From Kluyvera cryocrescens NBRC 102467 (GTDB lineage Bacteria > Pseudomonadota > Gammaproteobacteria > Enterobacterales > Enterobacteriaceae): 48,775 nt of DNA. Positions 33,952 through 42,403 of this stretch are shown piece after piece. The notes below the pieces were generated by a model. It did no database searches. It was not told the DNA's origin and worked only from the letters and a program-made list of their open reading frames with translations. Position numbers and translations under genes: made by a program. The DNA lies in NCBI RefSeq assembly GCF_001571285.1, contig NZ_BCTM01000030.1, positions 1 to 48,775 on the forward strand, given 5' to 3'. Each line of letters begins with the position of its first letter. The stretch's first letter is position 1.

Positions 33952-35007
33952 ATGAATGGTTTTGGCAAACTAATTGCGAATGATGGGGTGACAGGAACCC
34001 GGTTTGTCAGACGAATGTATCTGATGCGGATCCTTGGCACCTTTCTCTGTTTTCTTCCTATTCTCTCCGTGCTTATTGAACGTCAGCAGCCGCTGATTCT
34101 GCAGTTACTGCTGGGGATCAACGCCTTTATCTGGCCAACGGCCGCTTTTCTGCGCGCGCGTCGTGCGCCTATTCCCAGGGATGCGGAACAACAAAATCTG
34201 TTGGTGGATGCAGCGGTGGGCGGATTCTGGATAGCGATGATGGCCTGTAATCCGCTGCCTTCGGTAACGATCGCCACGATCCTGATGACCGACAGGCTTT
34301 CTGCGGGCGGCGTGGTGCTGATGCGCAAAGCCGCGGGAATGATGCTCGCCGGTTTTGCCGCGAGCTGGGTGCTGACCGGGATGCCGTTTTATCCCTATGT
34401 CTCGCAGCGCACGATGCTGGCAACGCTGCCGCTTATTTCCCTCTACGTATTGGCGCTCAGCCTGCTAACGGACAGTATTGCGGTTAAGCTGCGGCTGAAG
34501 AGTCAGGAGCTGGAGCGTATTGCCATGCTCGACCCGCTGCTGGATATCGCCAATCGCCGTCTACTTGAACAACGCATCGCCTGGGAGCTTATTCGGCTTA
34601 AGCAGCACTGTGGGCATTCATTGTTGATGTTTATCGATCTCGATAACTTTAAAGAGATTAATGATCGCTTTGGCCATAAAGTTGGCGATGTGATGCTGAA
34701 AACGGTGTCACAAATTTTGCAGATGGCCACGCGTCCGAGCGATACGCCTGCGCGTTTGGGCGGCGATGAGTTTGTGATCCTGCTACCCGATACTTCGCCA
34801 GAAGAAGGGCGCGCGATTGCCCAACGTATTATGGATGCGACATCGGTGGTCACCGATCGACCGGATCATCAGCAAACACTAACGCTGAGCATTGGTATTG
34901 CCGATGCGCTGCCGGATATGCAAGAAGTCACTGATTGGCTGCAAGCGGCAGATAGCGCCTTATACGAAGCCAAACGTCGCGGTAAAAACCAGATCTTTGC
35001 GCATTGA
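33952..35007 (+). CDS. yneF: DgcF-like diguanylate cyclase with MASE2 membrane domain
   Basis: This is a membrane-bound enzyme making cyclic di-GMP. Residues 1-175 form a MASE2 sensor domain similar to that of AdrA/DgcC (TGTRFVRRMYLMRILGTFLC, then several helices). The GGDEF domain covers about 185-350. It has FIDLDNFKEINDRFGHKVGD for metal and substrate, an intact LGGDEFVILL active site near 272, and an inhibitory RxxD site as RPSD five residues before GGDEF. The usual G of D-x-L-T-G-L-x-N-R-R is replaced (DPLLDIANRR). It occupies the yneF position in E. coli. No strong ribosome site precedes the ATG. Confidence 0.9.
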   Translation: MNGFGKLIANDGVTGTRFVRRMYLMRILGTFLCFLPILSVLIERQQPLILQLLLGINAFIWPTAAFLRARRAPIPRDAEQQNLLVDAAVGGFWIAMMACNPLPSVTIATILMTDRLSAGGVVLMRKAAGMMLAGFAASWVLTGMPFYPYVSQRTMLATLPLISLYVLALSLLTDSIAVKLRLKSQELERIAMLDPLLDIANRRLLEQRIAWELIRLKQHCGHSLLMFIDLDNFKEINDRFGHKVGDVMLKTVSQILQMATRPSDTPARLGGDEFVILLPDTSPEEGRAIAQRIMDATSVVTDRPDHQQTLTLSIGIADALPDMQEVTDWLQAADSALYEAKRRGKNQIFAH

Positions 35008-35091
35008 GATATACGAAAATACAATGACGCGTCTTGTTGTGTAATCAAATCGTTAACGAGATAGTGGTCTCTTCATTGAATGAGGAAGATC

Positions 35092-35619
35092 ATGAACGCA
35101 TCTTTTACCTTACATACCTTCTCTGAGGCCGATATTTTGGCTCACCTCGACGCGCTGAGCGACGTTCTGTCTAACTGTGTTAACGGCGGCGCTTCGGTCA
35201 GTTTTATGCTGCCTTTTACGGAGAAGACCGCGCACGCGTTCTGGCGGCGGACGGCGGCAAGTGTTGCCTTGGGCGAACGTCAGGTGCTGGTGGCAAAAAA
35301 TGACGCCCAGCGCGTCGTGGGAACGGTCCAGTTGATTACCGATCAAGCCGAAAACCAACCGCATCGTGCCGATGTGGCCAAACTGCTGGTGCATGAATGT
35401 GCGCGGCGTAGCGGAGTTGCCCGGGCGCTGATGCAACGTTTGGAAGCGGTGGCGAGGGACGCACAGAAAAGCGTGCTGGTGTTGGATACGGCTACCGGTA
35501 GCGACGCCGAACATTTCTATCGGCAGTGCGGCTGGCAGAAAGTGGGGGAAGTCCCGCGTTATGCACTAATGCCGGACGGTGAATTGACAGCAACCTCAAT
35601 TTTTTACAAATTTGTATAG
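35092..35619 (+). CDS. GNAT family N-acetyltransferase
   Basis: This is an acetyltransferase of 175 residues. The acetyl-CoA loop is in KLLVHECARRSGVARALMQRLE (near residues 98-119; R-x-S-G-V-A), and VLDTATGSDAEHFYRQCGW is the beta4-alpha4 segment. The N-terminal half (FMLPFTEKTAHAFWRRT) is like that of putative antibiotic or amine acetyltransferases; the substrate is unknown. The ATG at 35092 has a GAGGAAG site; a TTG 12 bases earlier is rejected. It stands alone between the cyclase gene and uxaB. Confidence 0.82.
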   Translation: MNASFTLHTFSEADILAHLDALSDVLSNCVNGGASVSFMLPFTEKTAHAFWRRTAASVALGERQVLVAKNDAQRVVGTVQLITDQAENQPHRADVAKLLVHECARRSGVARALMQRLEAVARDAQKSVLVLDTATGSDAEHFYRQCGWQKVGEVPRYALMPDGELTATSIFYKFV

Positions 35620-35679
35620 ACTCGTTATTTATACGCTCACTTTTGATCAAAACACGGTTTCATAAGCGGAAAATCTGAT

Positions 35680-35697
35680 AAGTTATTACACCAATTG
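35680..35697 (+). promoter_or_regulatory. ExuR/UxuR-type operator of uxaB
   Basis: AAGTTATTACACCAATTG matches 13 of 18 positions of the hexuronate operator AAATTGGTATACCAATTT, with a strong ACCAATT-like right half. It lies about 36 bases before the GTG start. A perfect palindrome TTTTGATCAAAA is just upstream at 35641-35652. Confidence 0.6.
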
Positions 35698-35733
35698 AGC
35701 AGGCTGTATGACTAATCCAGAAAGGAACCCATT

Positions 35734-37185
35734 GTGAAAACACTGAACCGCCATGATTTCCCCGGTGCCCAATACCCTGAACGTATAATCCAGTTTGGCG
35801 AAGGAAACTTCCTGCGTGCATTTGTTGACTGGCAGATTGATCTCCTGAACGAACATACCGACCTGAATTCCGGGGTCGTTATCGTTCGTCCAATCGCCAG
35901 CGATTTCCCTCCGTCGCTTAGCACTCAGGATGGCCTTTACACCACAATTATTCGTGGCTTGAATGAAAAGGGCGAAGCCGTGAGCGATGCGCGCCTGATC
36001 CGTTCCGTAAACCGTGAAATCAGCGCCTACAGTGACTACGATGCCTTCCTGAAGCTTGCTCATAATCCAGACATGCGTTTTGTCTTCTCCAACACCACTG
36101 AAGCCGGCATCAGCTATCACGCAGGTGATAAATTTGATGATGCACCTGCGGTGAGCTATCCGGCGAAACTGACCCGTCTGTTGTTCGAACGCTTCAGCCA
36201 TTTTAACGGCGCGGCGGATAAAGGCTGGGTTATCATTCCTTGCGAATTGATTGATTATAATGGCGAAGCGCTGCATGAACTGGTCGTCCGTTATGCGCAA
36301 GAGTGGGCGCTGCCGGCAGAGTTTATGACCTGGCTGAATGCGTCAAATGCCTTCTGCTCAACGCTGGTGGACCGTATTGTCACCGGCTATCCGCGCGATG
36401 AAGCGGCCAAACTGGAAGCCGAACTTGGCTATAAAGACGGTTTCCTCGATACCGCCGAACATTTCTACCTGTTTGTCATTCAGGGGCCGAAATCACTGGC
36501 CAGCGAGCTTCGTCTCGACAAACTGGCGCTGAACGTGCTGATTGTTGATGACATCAAGCCATATAAAGAGCGTAAAGTCGCCATTCTCAACGGGGCGCAC
36601 ACGGCGCTGGTACCGGTCGCGTTCCAGTCCGGTATTGATACCGTTGGTGAGGCGATGAACGACGCAGAAATTTGTGCCTTCGTCGAAAAAGCCATCTATC
36701 AGGAAATCATTCCGGTGCTGGATCTGCCAAAAGACGAACTGGAATCTTTTGCCAGCGCAGTGACCGGGCGTTTCCGTAACCCGTACATTAAGCATCAACT
36801 GCTGTCGATCTCACTCAATGGGATGACCAAATTCCGTACCCGTATTCTTCCTCAGCTTCTGGCGGGGCAGAAGGCGAGCGGTAAACTGCCGGCGCGTCTG
36901 ACCTTCGCGCTCGCGGCGCTGATTGCGTTCTACCGCGGTGAGCGTAATGGTGAGGCGTATCCGGTTCAGGATGATGCGCACTGGATTGAGCGTTATCAGA
37001 AACTGTGGGCTCAGCATCGCGACCAGCAGATCAGCACCGCTGATTTGGTGAAAACGGTCCTGTCTGTCAGCGATCATTGGGAACAAGATCTTACACAGGT
37101 TTCTGGATTGGTCGAACAGGTTTCCGCTGACCTGGATGCAATCCTCACCCTGGGTATGCGTAAAGCCGTTCAGCCTTTGTGCTAA
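35734..37185 (+). CDS. uxaB: UxaB, tagaturonate (altronate) reductase
   Basis: This NADH-dependent polyol dehydrogenase reduces D-tagaturonate to D-altronate in galacturonate catabolism. It has 483 residues, as in E. coli. The nucleotide loop is [16 protein letters not shown]. The catalytic block is [20 protein letters not shown] (K-x4-N-x2-H-form) near residues 280-300, with [16 protein letters not shown] upstream. The start is a GTG at 35734 with an AAGGAA site. An ExuR/UxuR-type operator precedes it. Its presence besides the paralogous gene at 9653 gives the genome two related uronate reductases. Confidence 0.95.
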   Translation: MKTLNRHDFPGAQYPERIIQFGEGNFLRAFVDWQIDLLNEHTDLNSGVVIVRPIASDFPPSLSTQDGLYTTIIRGLNEKGEAVSDARLIRSVNREISAYSDYDAFLKLAHNPDMRFVFSNTTEAGISYHAGDKFDDAPAVSYPAKLTRLLFERFSHFNGAADKGWVIIPCELIDYNGEALHELVVRYAQEWALPAEFMTWLNASNAFCSTLVDRIVTGYPRDEAAKLEAELGYKDGFLDTAEHFYLFVIQGPKSLASELRLDKLALNVLIVDDIKPYKERKVAILNGAHTALVPVAFQSGIDTVGEAMNDAEICAFVEKAIYQEIIPVLDLPKDELESFASAVTGRFRNPYIKHQLLSISLNGMTKFRTRILPQLLAGQKASGKLPARLTFALAALIAFYRGERNGEAYPVQDDAHWIERYQKLWAQHRDQQISTADLVKTVLSVSDHWEQDLTQVSGLVEQVSADLDAILTLGMRKAVQPLC

Positions 37186-37205
37186 CGGATAACGATATTA
37201 GATTT

Positions 37206-37228
37206 ACCCGGCTTCGGCCGGGTTTTTT
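37206..37228 (+). terminator. uxaB terminator
   Basis: A stem ACCCGGC/GCCGGGT around the tetraloop TTCG is followed by six T residues, 20 bases after the stop. Confidence 0.93.
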
Positions 37229-37456
37229 GTCTGTTGCGTGGGCGCAGGACAGGAAAGCGGTACACCCCATTATGTGCTCTTAATTAGTTACAACATACAT
37301 ATGGTTGTTAATAATATCCCCATGAAACTCCGTGCAAATCTGCTTTTTCATCTAGCGTAGAACGGGCGAAAGCATACCATTGCCGTATGCACCGTGCTTG
37401 AATACATGACGAAGATCACGTTTAATATACAAATTGTTAACCAGATTGATAAAAAC

Positions 37457-38371
37457 ATGATCGTCCGTCCTCACCAGCACTGGCTGGCCCGAATCTTTGT
37501 CTGGCACGGTTCCGTGCTACCGAAAATCTTCTCCCGCTTACTGCTCAATTTCCTGCTTTCCATTGTCGTTATTTTGATTCTGCCGTGGTATTCATCGCTA
37601 GGATTCAAGTTGACTGTGGCGCCGTTCAGTATCCTCGGGGTGGCAATTGCGATATTCCTCGGTTTTCGTAACAACGCATGCTACGCGCGCTATGTTGAAG
37701 CGAGGCAACTTTGGGGCCAACTGATGATTGCTTCACGCTCGCTGCTACGTGAAGTGAAAAATACCCTGCATAATGACCCGCAGATGGCCGAATTTGTGGG
37801 CCTGCAAATCGCGTTTGCCCACTGTCTACGTCTGACGCTACGTCGGCAGCCTACGCGCGCCGTGCTGGCCAATTACCTGTCGGAAGAAAATCTGGCACAG
37901 GTGATGGCTGCACAATCACCGGCTAATCGCCTGTTGCTGATTATGGGGGACTGGTTGGCACAGCGCCGCCGGGAAGGAGAACTGTCGGATATTTTGTACC
38001 ACAGCTTAAATATTCGTCTGAATGATATGTCCATCGTTCTGGCCGGCTGTGAGCGTATCGCCAACACGCCGGTGCCATTTGCCTATTCACTGATTCTCCA
38101 CCGCACGGTGTACCTGTTCTGCATCATGCTGCCGTTTGCCCTGGTGGTGGATCTTCACTATATGACGCCGTTTATCTCCGTGCTGATTTCGTACACCTTT
38201 ATCTCTCTGGACACGCTAGCGGAAGAGCTTGAAGAACCCTTCGGTATGGAAAATAATGATTTGCCGCTGGATGCTATCTGTAACGCCATTGAAATTGATT
38301 TACTGCAAATGAACGATACGCCGCAGATACCTTCACGGATTACCGTCGATAAGTACTATCAACTAACCTAA
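37457..38371 (+). CDS. yneE: YneE, bestrophin-family anion channel
   Basis: This is an inner-membrane bestrophin-like protein of 304 residues, the E. coli YneE length. It starts MIVRPHQHWLARIFVWHGSV and has the conserved RNNACYARYVEARQLWG block (about residues 73-90). Later FVERxDLP-type motifs are represented by ELEEPFGMENNDLPLDAIC near 274-292. Structures of the Klebsiella homologue show a pentameric channel permeable to cations. I use the ATG at 37457 for its match to E. coli, although 37394 is in frame. A 14-base inverted repeat (GCATAC/GTATGC) lies in the leader. Confidence 0.92.
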   Translation: MIVRPHQHWLARIFVWHGSVLPKIFSRLLLNFLLSIVVILILPWYSSLGFKLTVAPFSILGVAIAIFLGFRNNACYARYVEARQLWGQLMIASRSLLREVKNTLHNDPQMAEFVGLQIAFAHCLRLTLRRQPTRAVLANYLSEENLAQVMAAQSPANRLLLIMGDWLAQRRREGELSDILYHSLNIRLNDMSIVLAGCERIANTPVPFAYSLILHRTVYLFCIMLPFALVVDLHYMTPFISVLISYTFISLDTLAEELEEPFGMENNDLPLDAICNAIEIDLLQMNDTPQIPSRITVDKYYQLT

Positions 38372-38382
38372 TAGGTGGCGCC

Positions 38383-38823
38383 GTGAGCGTGATATTTCGC
38401 CCAGTTCAGACTGATGATAAGGCGCAGTGGTTAGCGCTGTGGAAGGGGTATACTGAATTTTATGCAAGTCAGATCCCGGATGAGGTAACAGAACGAACCT
38501 GGGCTAGAATGCATGATTCGGCTTCGCCAATGTTTTGCCGCGTGGCGGTGGTTGATGGCGTTGTGGCGGGCTTTGCGCTGTGCGTATTGCATGAAGGGAC
38601 GTGGGTAACGGCGCCGATCTGCTATCTGGAAGATCTGTTCGTCGACCCGGCGTTTCGTGGTAAGGGTGTTGCACGTCAGCTGATACAATTTGTGCTAAAT
38701 GAAGCGAAAGAGCAGGGATGGTCACGTTTCTACTGGCATACTCGTATTCATAACCCCGCGCGTAAGCTTTATGATGAATTTGTCGCAGCCGATGATTTCG
38801 TACGCTACAGCGTGACGCTTTAA
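38383..38823 (+). CDS. GNAT family N-acetyltransferase
   Basis: This is an acetyltransferase of 146 residues starting at a GTG, 11 bases after yneE, so probably in the same operon. The core is LEDLFVDPAFRGKGVARQLIQF (near residues 86-107), with RGKGVA as the acetyl-CoA loop. RFYWHTRIHNPARKLYDEF follows as the substrate-side strand and helix. This subgroup is related to diamine or short amine acetyltransferases, but the substrate cannot be stated. Confidence 0.85.
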   Translation: MSVIFRPVQTDDKAQWLALWKGYTEFYASQIPDEVTERTWARMHDSASPMFCRVAVVDGVVAGFALCVLHEGTWVTAPICYLEDLFVDPAFRGKGVARQLIQFVLNEAKEQGWSRFYWHTRIHNPARKLYDEFVAADDFVRYSVTL

Positions 38824-38893
38824 CCGCGATGTCCGGAATAAATCATTAAGGTTTTCCATGTTTAATGGTTGTACTGACATAGGGAGAATCAAA

Positions 38894-38992
38894 ATGGAAA
38901 AGAGAATCGAAACGGCCGTTAACATTATTTTGTTCATTTCGCTGTTTGCGACCGCCTGGGATTTATCGCTGGTTCGGGCCTTAAACTGGTAA
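38894..38992 (+). CDS. 32-residue single-helix membrane peptide
   Basis: I do not recognise this gene. The ATG has an AGGGAGA ribosome site 7 bases upstream. The peptide starts MEKRIETAVN, continues as a hydrophobic stretch (IILFISLFATAWDLSL, about residues 11-26) and ends VRALNW. With positive charges at the N-terminus, the N-terminus would stay in the cytosol. Its size and form match the known class of enterobacterial small membrane proteins. It lies between the GNAT gene and a convergent regulator, followed by a hairpin. Confidence 0.6.
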   Translation: MEKRIETAVNIILFISLFATAWDLSLVRALNW

Positions 38993-39012
38993 GCGAAACG
39001 ACTCATCCCATT

Positions 39013-39035
39013 GGGCGCAGAAAGCTGCTGCGCCC
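39013..39035 (+). terminator. Hairpin after the 32-residue peptide gene
   Basis: An 8-bp stem GGGCGCAG/CTGCGCCC with a 7-base loop starts 20 bases after the stop. Only a short TT follows. Confidence 0.45.
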
Positions 39036-39138
39036 TTGACCAGCCCCTGAACCATCCACTAATCAACGGCTTTTAGGCCGATTACCCACAAGGTTGTGCA
39101 CCGTTTCTGTGGATAACATTTTGGCGAGCGATGTATCG

Positions 39139-40083
39139 CTATCCCTGAAAAGTGCGGCGCCACTCCAGTGGGCTCACCCCCATTTTCTCGCGAAATACCT
39201 GACGAAAGGTCACCGAGGACTGAAATCCGGAGCGTTCGGCTACTTGTTCGATAGAGAGCGCGCTGGTTTCCAGCAGCACCTGGCTGCGGCGTAAGCGTTC
39301 GGTTGTTATCCATTCACCTAACGACATGCCGGTCGCTTTCTGGAAATGACGGGTTAACGTCCGCCTGCTCATGGCGGCCTGTTTGGCCAGCGAATCGATA
39401 TTATGCGGTTGCTCAAGGTGCGCTTGTAGATAGGTCAGTAGCGGATTAATTCGATTGTCACCGGTACGGTGGGGCACCACGTGTTCGATAAATTGTGCCT
39501 GACCACCTTCACGGTAAGGCGGCGTCACCATTCGCCGGGCAATTTGATTGGCTACGTTTGCGCCAAAGCGCTGGCGGATGACGTACAGACAGCAGTCCAG
39601 CGCCGCGGCGGTGCCCGCAGAGGTGATGATTCCATCATCCTCGGTGTATAAGACGTTAACGTCGAGATTGGTATCAGGAAACAGGCGCTGGAACGCTTTT
39701 TCATATTCCCAGTGCGTGGCGGCGCGCCGGTTGTTGAGTACACCGGCGTAGGCCAGTGCAAAAGTCCCCAAACAAAGGCCAACCAGCGTTGCGCCGTTTT
39801 CACGCGCTTGTTGCAGCGCAGCCAATAACGCGGGAGAGGGCTTTTCATCAACGCGTCGCCAGAAAGGAACAATCACGATCTCGCACTGCGCCAGCGTCGT
39901 GAAATCATGCGTAGCCTGAACCGCCGTGCCTTCTTTGGACCACAGCAGCCCTGGTTGTTCGGCGCAGATATAGCGGGTAAACCGCTGCGGTTCTCCTGGG
40001 TTTTCACCAAACAGGATCAGCGGCACCGAGAAATGAAAGGTGCTGAAACCTTCGCTGGCAACGATTGCAACCGTAGTGGGCAT
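39139..40083 (-). CDS. GlxA-type AraC-family regulator with DJ-1/PfpI domain
   Basis: This regulator of 314 residues has the same layout as the FtrA-type protein at 19201. The N-terminal DJ-1/PfpI domain has its cysteine in LVGLCLGTFALAYAG. A C-terminal AraC double helix-turn-helix (IDSLAKQAAMSRRTLTRHFQ and IEQVAERSGFQSSVTFRQVF) follows. The two proteins are clearly different genes, not a recent duplication. It follows the metallo-hydrolase gene by 14 bases on the same strand and probably regulates that gene and itself. The ATG has a GGAGAA site. Confidence 0.85.
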   Translation of the reverse strand: MPTTVAIVASEGFSTFHFSVPLILFGENPGEPQRFTRYICAEQPGLLWSKEGTAVQATHDFTTLAQCEIVIVPFWRRVDEKPSPALLAALQQARENGATLVGLCLGTFALAYAGVLNNRRAATHWEYEKAFQRLFPDTNLDVNVLYTEDDGIITSAGTAAALDCCLYVIRQRFGANVANQIARRMVTPPYREGGQAQFIEHVVPHRTGDNRINPLLTYLQAHLEQPHNIDSLAKQAAMSRRTLTRHFQKATGMSLGEWITTERLRRSQVLLETSALSIEQVAERSGFQSSVTFRQVFREKMGVSPLEWRRTFQG

Positions 40084-40097
40084 ACCGCAATTCTCCG

Positions 40098-40874
40098 CTA
40101 TAAAGTGACACTGTCACCATCATTGGGTGCGCTAACAAATGATTCAATTTCATTATCTTGTGCATATTGCAGCAGTTCGCGACGGGTGACTAAACAGTGG
40201 TTAACCGCCTCCATATGAGTGGCAACTATATGGGCCTGCGGCAAAAGAGCATGCGCCTTCAGCACATCTTCTTTGCCAAAGATAATCGGTCCAAAGCCCA
40301 GCAAATGCGCCCAGCCGGTATTCATGATTAGCACGCCTGGCTGGTAATGACGCATGTTATCAGCAACGCCATCAATCCAAATAGAGTCTCCCACCAAATA
40401 GAGCGTTTTTTCAGCGGGATGCTTAAAAATTACTCCGCACGCTTCGCCAAGACGCTCTGCCAGAGCGGGGATGGCATAGGCATCATCCGAGCCATGCTGG
40501 CCGCTGGTTTTGATCAGCGCAATATCACCAAAATGACTGTCCGCTGAAAGCTGGCGGAGATGCGTAAAGCCTTGCGCGCGCAATATGGCTTCATCGCTGG
40601 AATTTTGTACATAAATTACCATCGATTTAGGGATCTGCGCGGCGGCGGCATCATCCCAATGATCGGGGTGAGTGTGAGTGACAATAATGGCATCAACGTC
40701 GAGCAGCGCATCAATACTTGTTGGTAATGCAACCATAGGATTACGAATGTCGGCTCGCGCGCTACCGCTAAACCCAGGGTAAGCCCCTTGGTCCGCCAGC
40801 ATGGGGTCGATCAGGAAACGCTTTCCGGCGTAGGTGATTATCTGAGTCGCATTACGAATTTGGGTAATTTTCAT
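40098..40874 (-). CDS. Metallo-beta-lactamase-fold hydrolase (UlaG-like)
   Basis: This is a cytosolic metallo-hydrolase of 258 residues. The metal motif H-x-H-x-D-H is in IIVTHTHPDHWDD near residues 65-75. A further metal-binding Asp is in YLVGDSIWIDG near 160, and His is in IVATHMEAVNH near 218. No signal peptide is present, so it is not a secreted beta-lactamase. The closest named relatives are UlaG-type lactonases; the substrate is unknown. It is the first gene of a two-gene unit with the GlxA-type regulator. The start has an AAAGGAT site. Confidence 0.85.
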   Translation of the reverse strand: MKITQIRNATQIITYAGKRFLIDPMLADQGAYPGFSGSARADIRNPMVALPTSIDALLDVDAIIVTHTHPDHWDDAAAAQIPKSMVIYVQNSSDEAILRAQGFTHLRQLSADSHFGDIALIKTSGQHGSDDAYAIPALAERLGEACGVIFKHPAEKTLYLVGDSIWIDGVADNMRHYQPGVLIMNTGWAHLLGFGPIIFGKEDVLKAHALLPQAHIVATHMEAVNHCLVTRRELLQYAQDNEIESFVSAPNDGDSVTL

Positions 40875-40960
40875 GGCAGGATCCTTTTATCCGTTGTCTG
40901 ATGACACCAGTATGCGGGAACCGTCGTTTTCTGCCGCTGGCCAAAAGCCAACTTTCGATG

Positions 40961-40975
40961 ATATTGGGCCAATAT
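40961..40975. promoter_or_regulatory. Palindromic candidate operator upstream of the metallo-hydrolase operon
   Basis: ATATTGG-G-CCAATAT is a perfect inverted repeat around one base, 86 bases before the hydrolase start. A second repeat, AAATGGC/GCCATTT with a 10-base gap, lies at 40981-41004. The 270-base gap to the next gene holds these and AT-rich DNA only. Confidence 0.45.
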
Positions 40976-41143
40976 ACGGTAAATGGCGTCAAATGATGCC
41001 ATTTGGGCATGGTTATTATGAAAAATGAGTATGAACAGTGGAGGTTAAAACCGTAGACAGCGGCGCTTATTTGTATTTATCATACAAATCATGTCAACCA
41101 TAACGCATACGCGTGCTACTCATTCACTTGTGGGTTTCTGATT

Positions 41144-41494
41144 ATGTCTGCAGAAGTTAATGCTTTGATTATGCTTGCACAGCTCAATGAATCTAAAGGT
41201 TTTTTTCGGCGTGCACTCTGTATATGGCAGGAGATCTCCACCAGCGTTCTGGCGAATAGCGAACAGTGCCGAATGGCGTGGGACAAAATCAACACCTGCC
41301 GCCTTCAGCTGCAAATGAAGTCAGTTCGTGAGGTGCCGGCTAATAATTCACGAAAGCAAAACATTGAGCGCGATAAAATAAAGATCCAACAACTACTGCG
41401 GCAAGGGTATAGCATCAAAGAGATTCAGTTGATGACCGGTCGATCGAGCGCTTTTATTTATAAATATAATCCGCAAACAAAAGCTATACATTAA
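41144..41494 (+). CDS. PerC-like regulatory protein with C-terminal helix-turn-helix
   Basis: This 116-residue protein has an N-terminal half resembling the PerC family: LAQLNESKGFFRRALCIWQE aligns with the E-x-K-G-x-x-R-R-A-x-x-W core of PerC/Pch activators. The C-terminal part (IQQLLRQGYSIKEIQLMTGRSSAFIYKY) looks like an added helix-turn-helix, which the short PerC proteins lack. A role as a transcription regulator is inferred. Base composition is AT-rich, suggesting transfer. Its stop overlaps the converging AraC gene by four bases. The ribosome site is weak. Confidence 0.6.
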   Translation: MSAEVNALIMLAQLNESKGFFRRALCIWQEISTSVLANSEQCRMAWDKINTCRLQLQMKSVREVPANNSRKQNIERDKIKIQQLLRQGYSIKEIQLMTGRSSAFIYKYNPQTKAIH

Positions 41495-42294
41495 TAACTG
41501 GACGGCGGAACGCCAAATGCCTGTCGAAACGCATAGCTAAAAGCTGCCGTACTTGAATATCCAACCTCAAGTGCAACGGCAGTGACATTTTTATTCTTCT
41601 TAAGCATCATTACCGATTCAAGAATACGCATTTTTTGTTTCCATGCGCTAAATGGCATTCCAGTCTCCTTTTTGAAATGGCGGGAAAATGTGCGGGCTGA
41701 CATTCCGAGATGATTAGCCCAATCCTCCATCGCATGTTCAAGCCCGGGAGATTCCTGAATAGTTCTGCACACCTTCATCAGCGCCGCGTTCTGCGGCCAC
41801 GGCAGCATCAGTTCCACTTGTGGAAGTTGTAAAATGACATCGAGCAGGACGCGCACCAGTTGGCCATCTTTGCCCTTGATATCAAAGCGTTCCGCAGTAT
41901 TCGTCGTCGCATAGTGAATGAACTCGCGCACAAAATCGCTGATGGCCACGACCTGACACTCCTCAATCGGCGACGGTAAAAAATCAGGCTCGATATCCAG
42001 ATTTTCCAGATACACATCATCCAGTGCCCAGACGGCATGATCGGTATTATGCGGGATCCAAATTCCATAGTGGGCGGGGATCACCCAGCATTTTCCTGCG
42101 ACATCAATACGCATACTGCCTTTACGCGCGAAGTGAAACTGAGCAAACGCGTGGCGGTGTTGGTCGACATGATTGTTCGCTGCCAGCACATAGGAGCGAA
42201 AATAGACCGACTGCGGCAACTCTTTCATTGAGTCATCCGGTGAGGAGATCCAGCGTTTTACCTGCGGTGTGGTGAAAGGAGGGCAATCGTCCAT
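41491..42294 (-). CDS. AraC-family regulator with cupin domain
   Basis: This AraC regulator has 267 residues. The N-terminal cupin (HRHAFAQFHFARKGSMRIDV, then IPAHYGIWIPHNTDHAVW) would bind a small molecule. The C-terminal double helix-turn-helix is MEDWANHLGMSARTFSRHFK and VTAVALEVGYSSTAAFSYAF. RHFKKETGMPFSAWKQKMRI is typical of the YdeC/NimR-like subgroup. It is divergent from the cyclopropane fatty acid synthase gene across about 110 bases, so cfa control is a reasonable guess. Confidence 0.85.
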   Translation of the reverse strand: MDDCPPFTTPQVKRWISSPDDSMKELPQSVYFRSYVLAANNHVDQHRHAFAQFHFARKGSMRIDVAGKCWVIPAHYGIWIPHNTDHAVWALDDVYLENLDIEPDFLPSPIEECQVVAISDFVREFIHYATTNTAERFDIKGKDGQLVRVLLDVILQLPQVELMLPWPQNAALMKVCRTIQESPGLEHAMEDWANHLGMSARTFSRHFKKETGMPFSAWKQKMRILESVMMLKKNKNVTAVALEVGYSSTAAFSYAFRQAFGVPPSSY

Positions 42295-42403
42295 CATTAT
42301 GGCGTCTATTCGATAAATATTGTCCGCACATCATAATACATACCACTGCGTTATCCATAATAATCTTACGCAGAAAATACTGACTCAATGATGGATAGGG
42401 ATC

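Noticed and set aside
19201-40083. The two DJ-1/AraC regulators as a recent duplication
   Set aside because: They share domain layout only; the sequences differ throughout, so they are distant paralogues.
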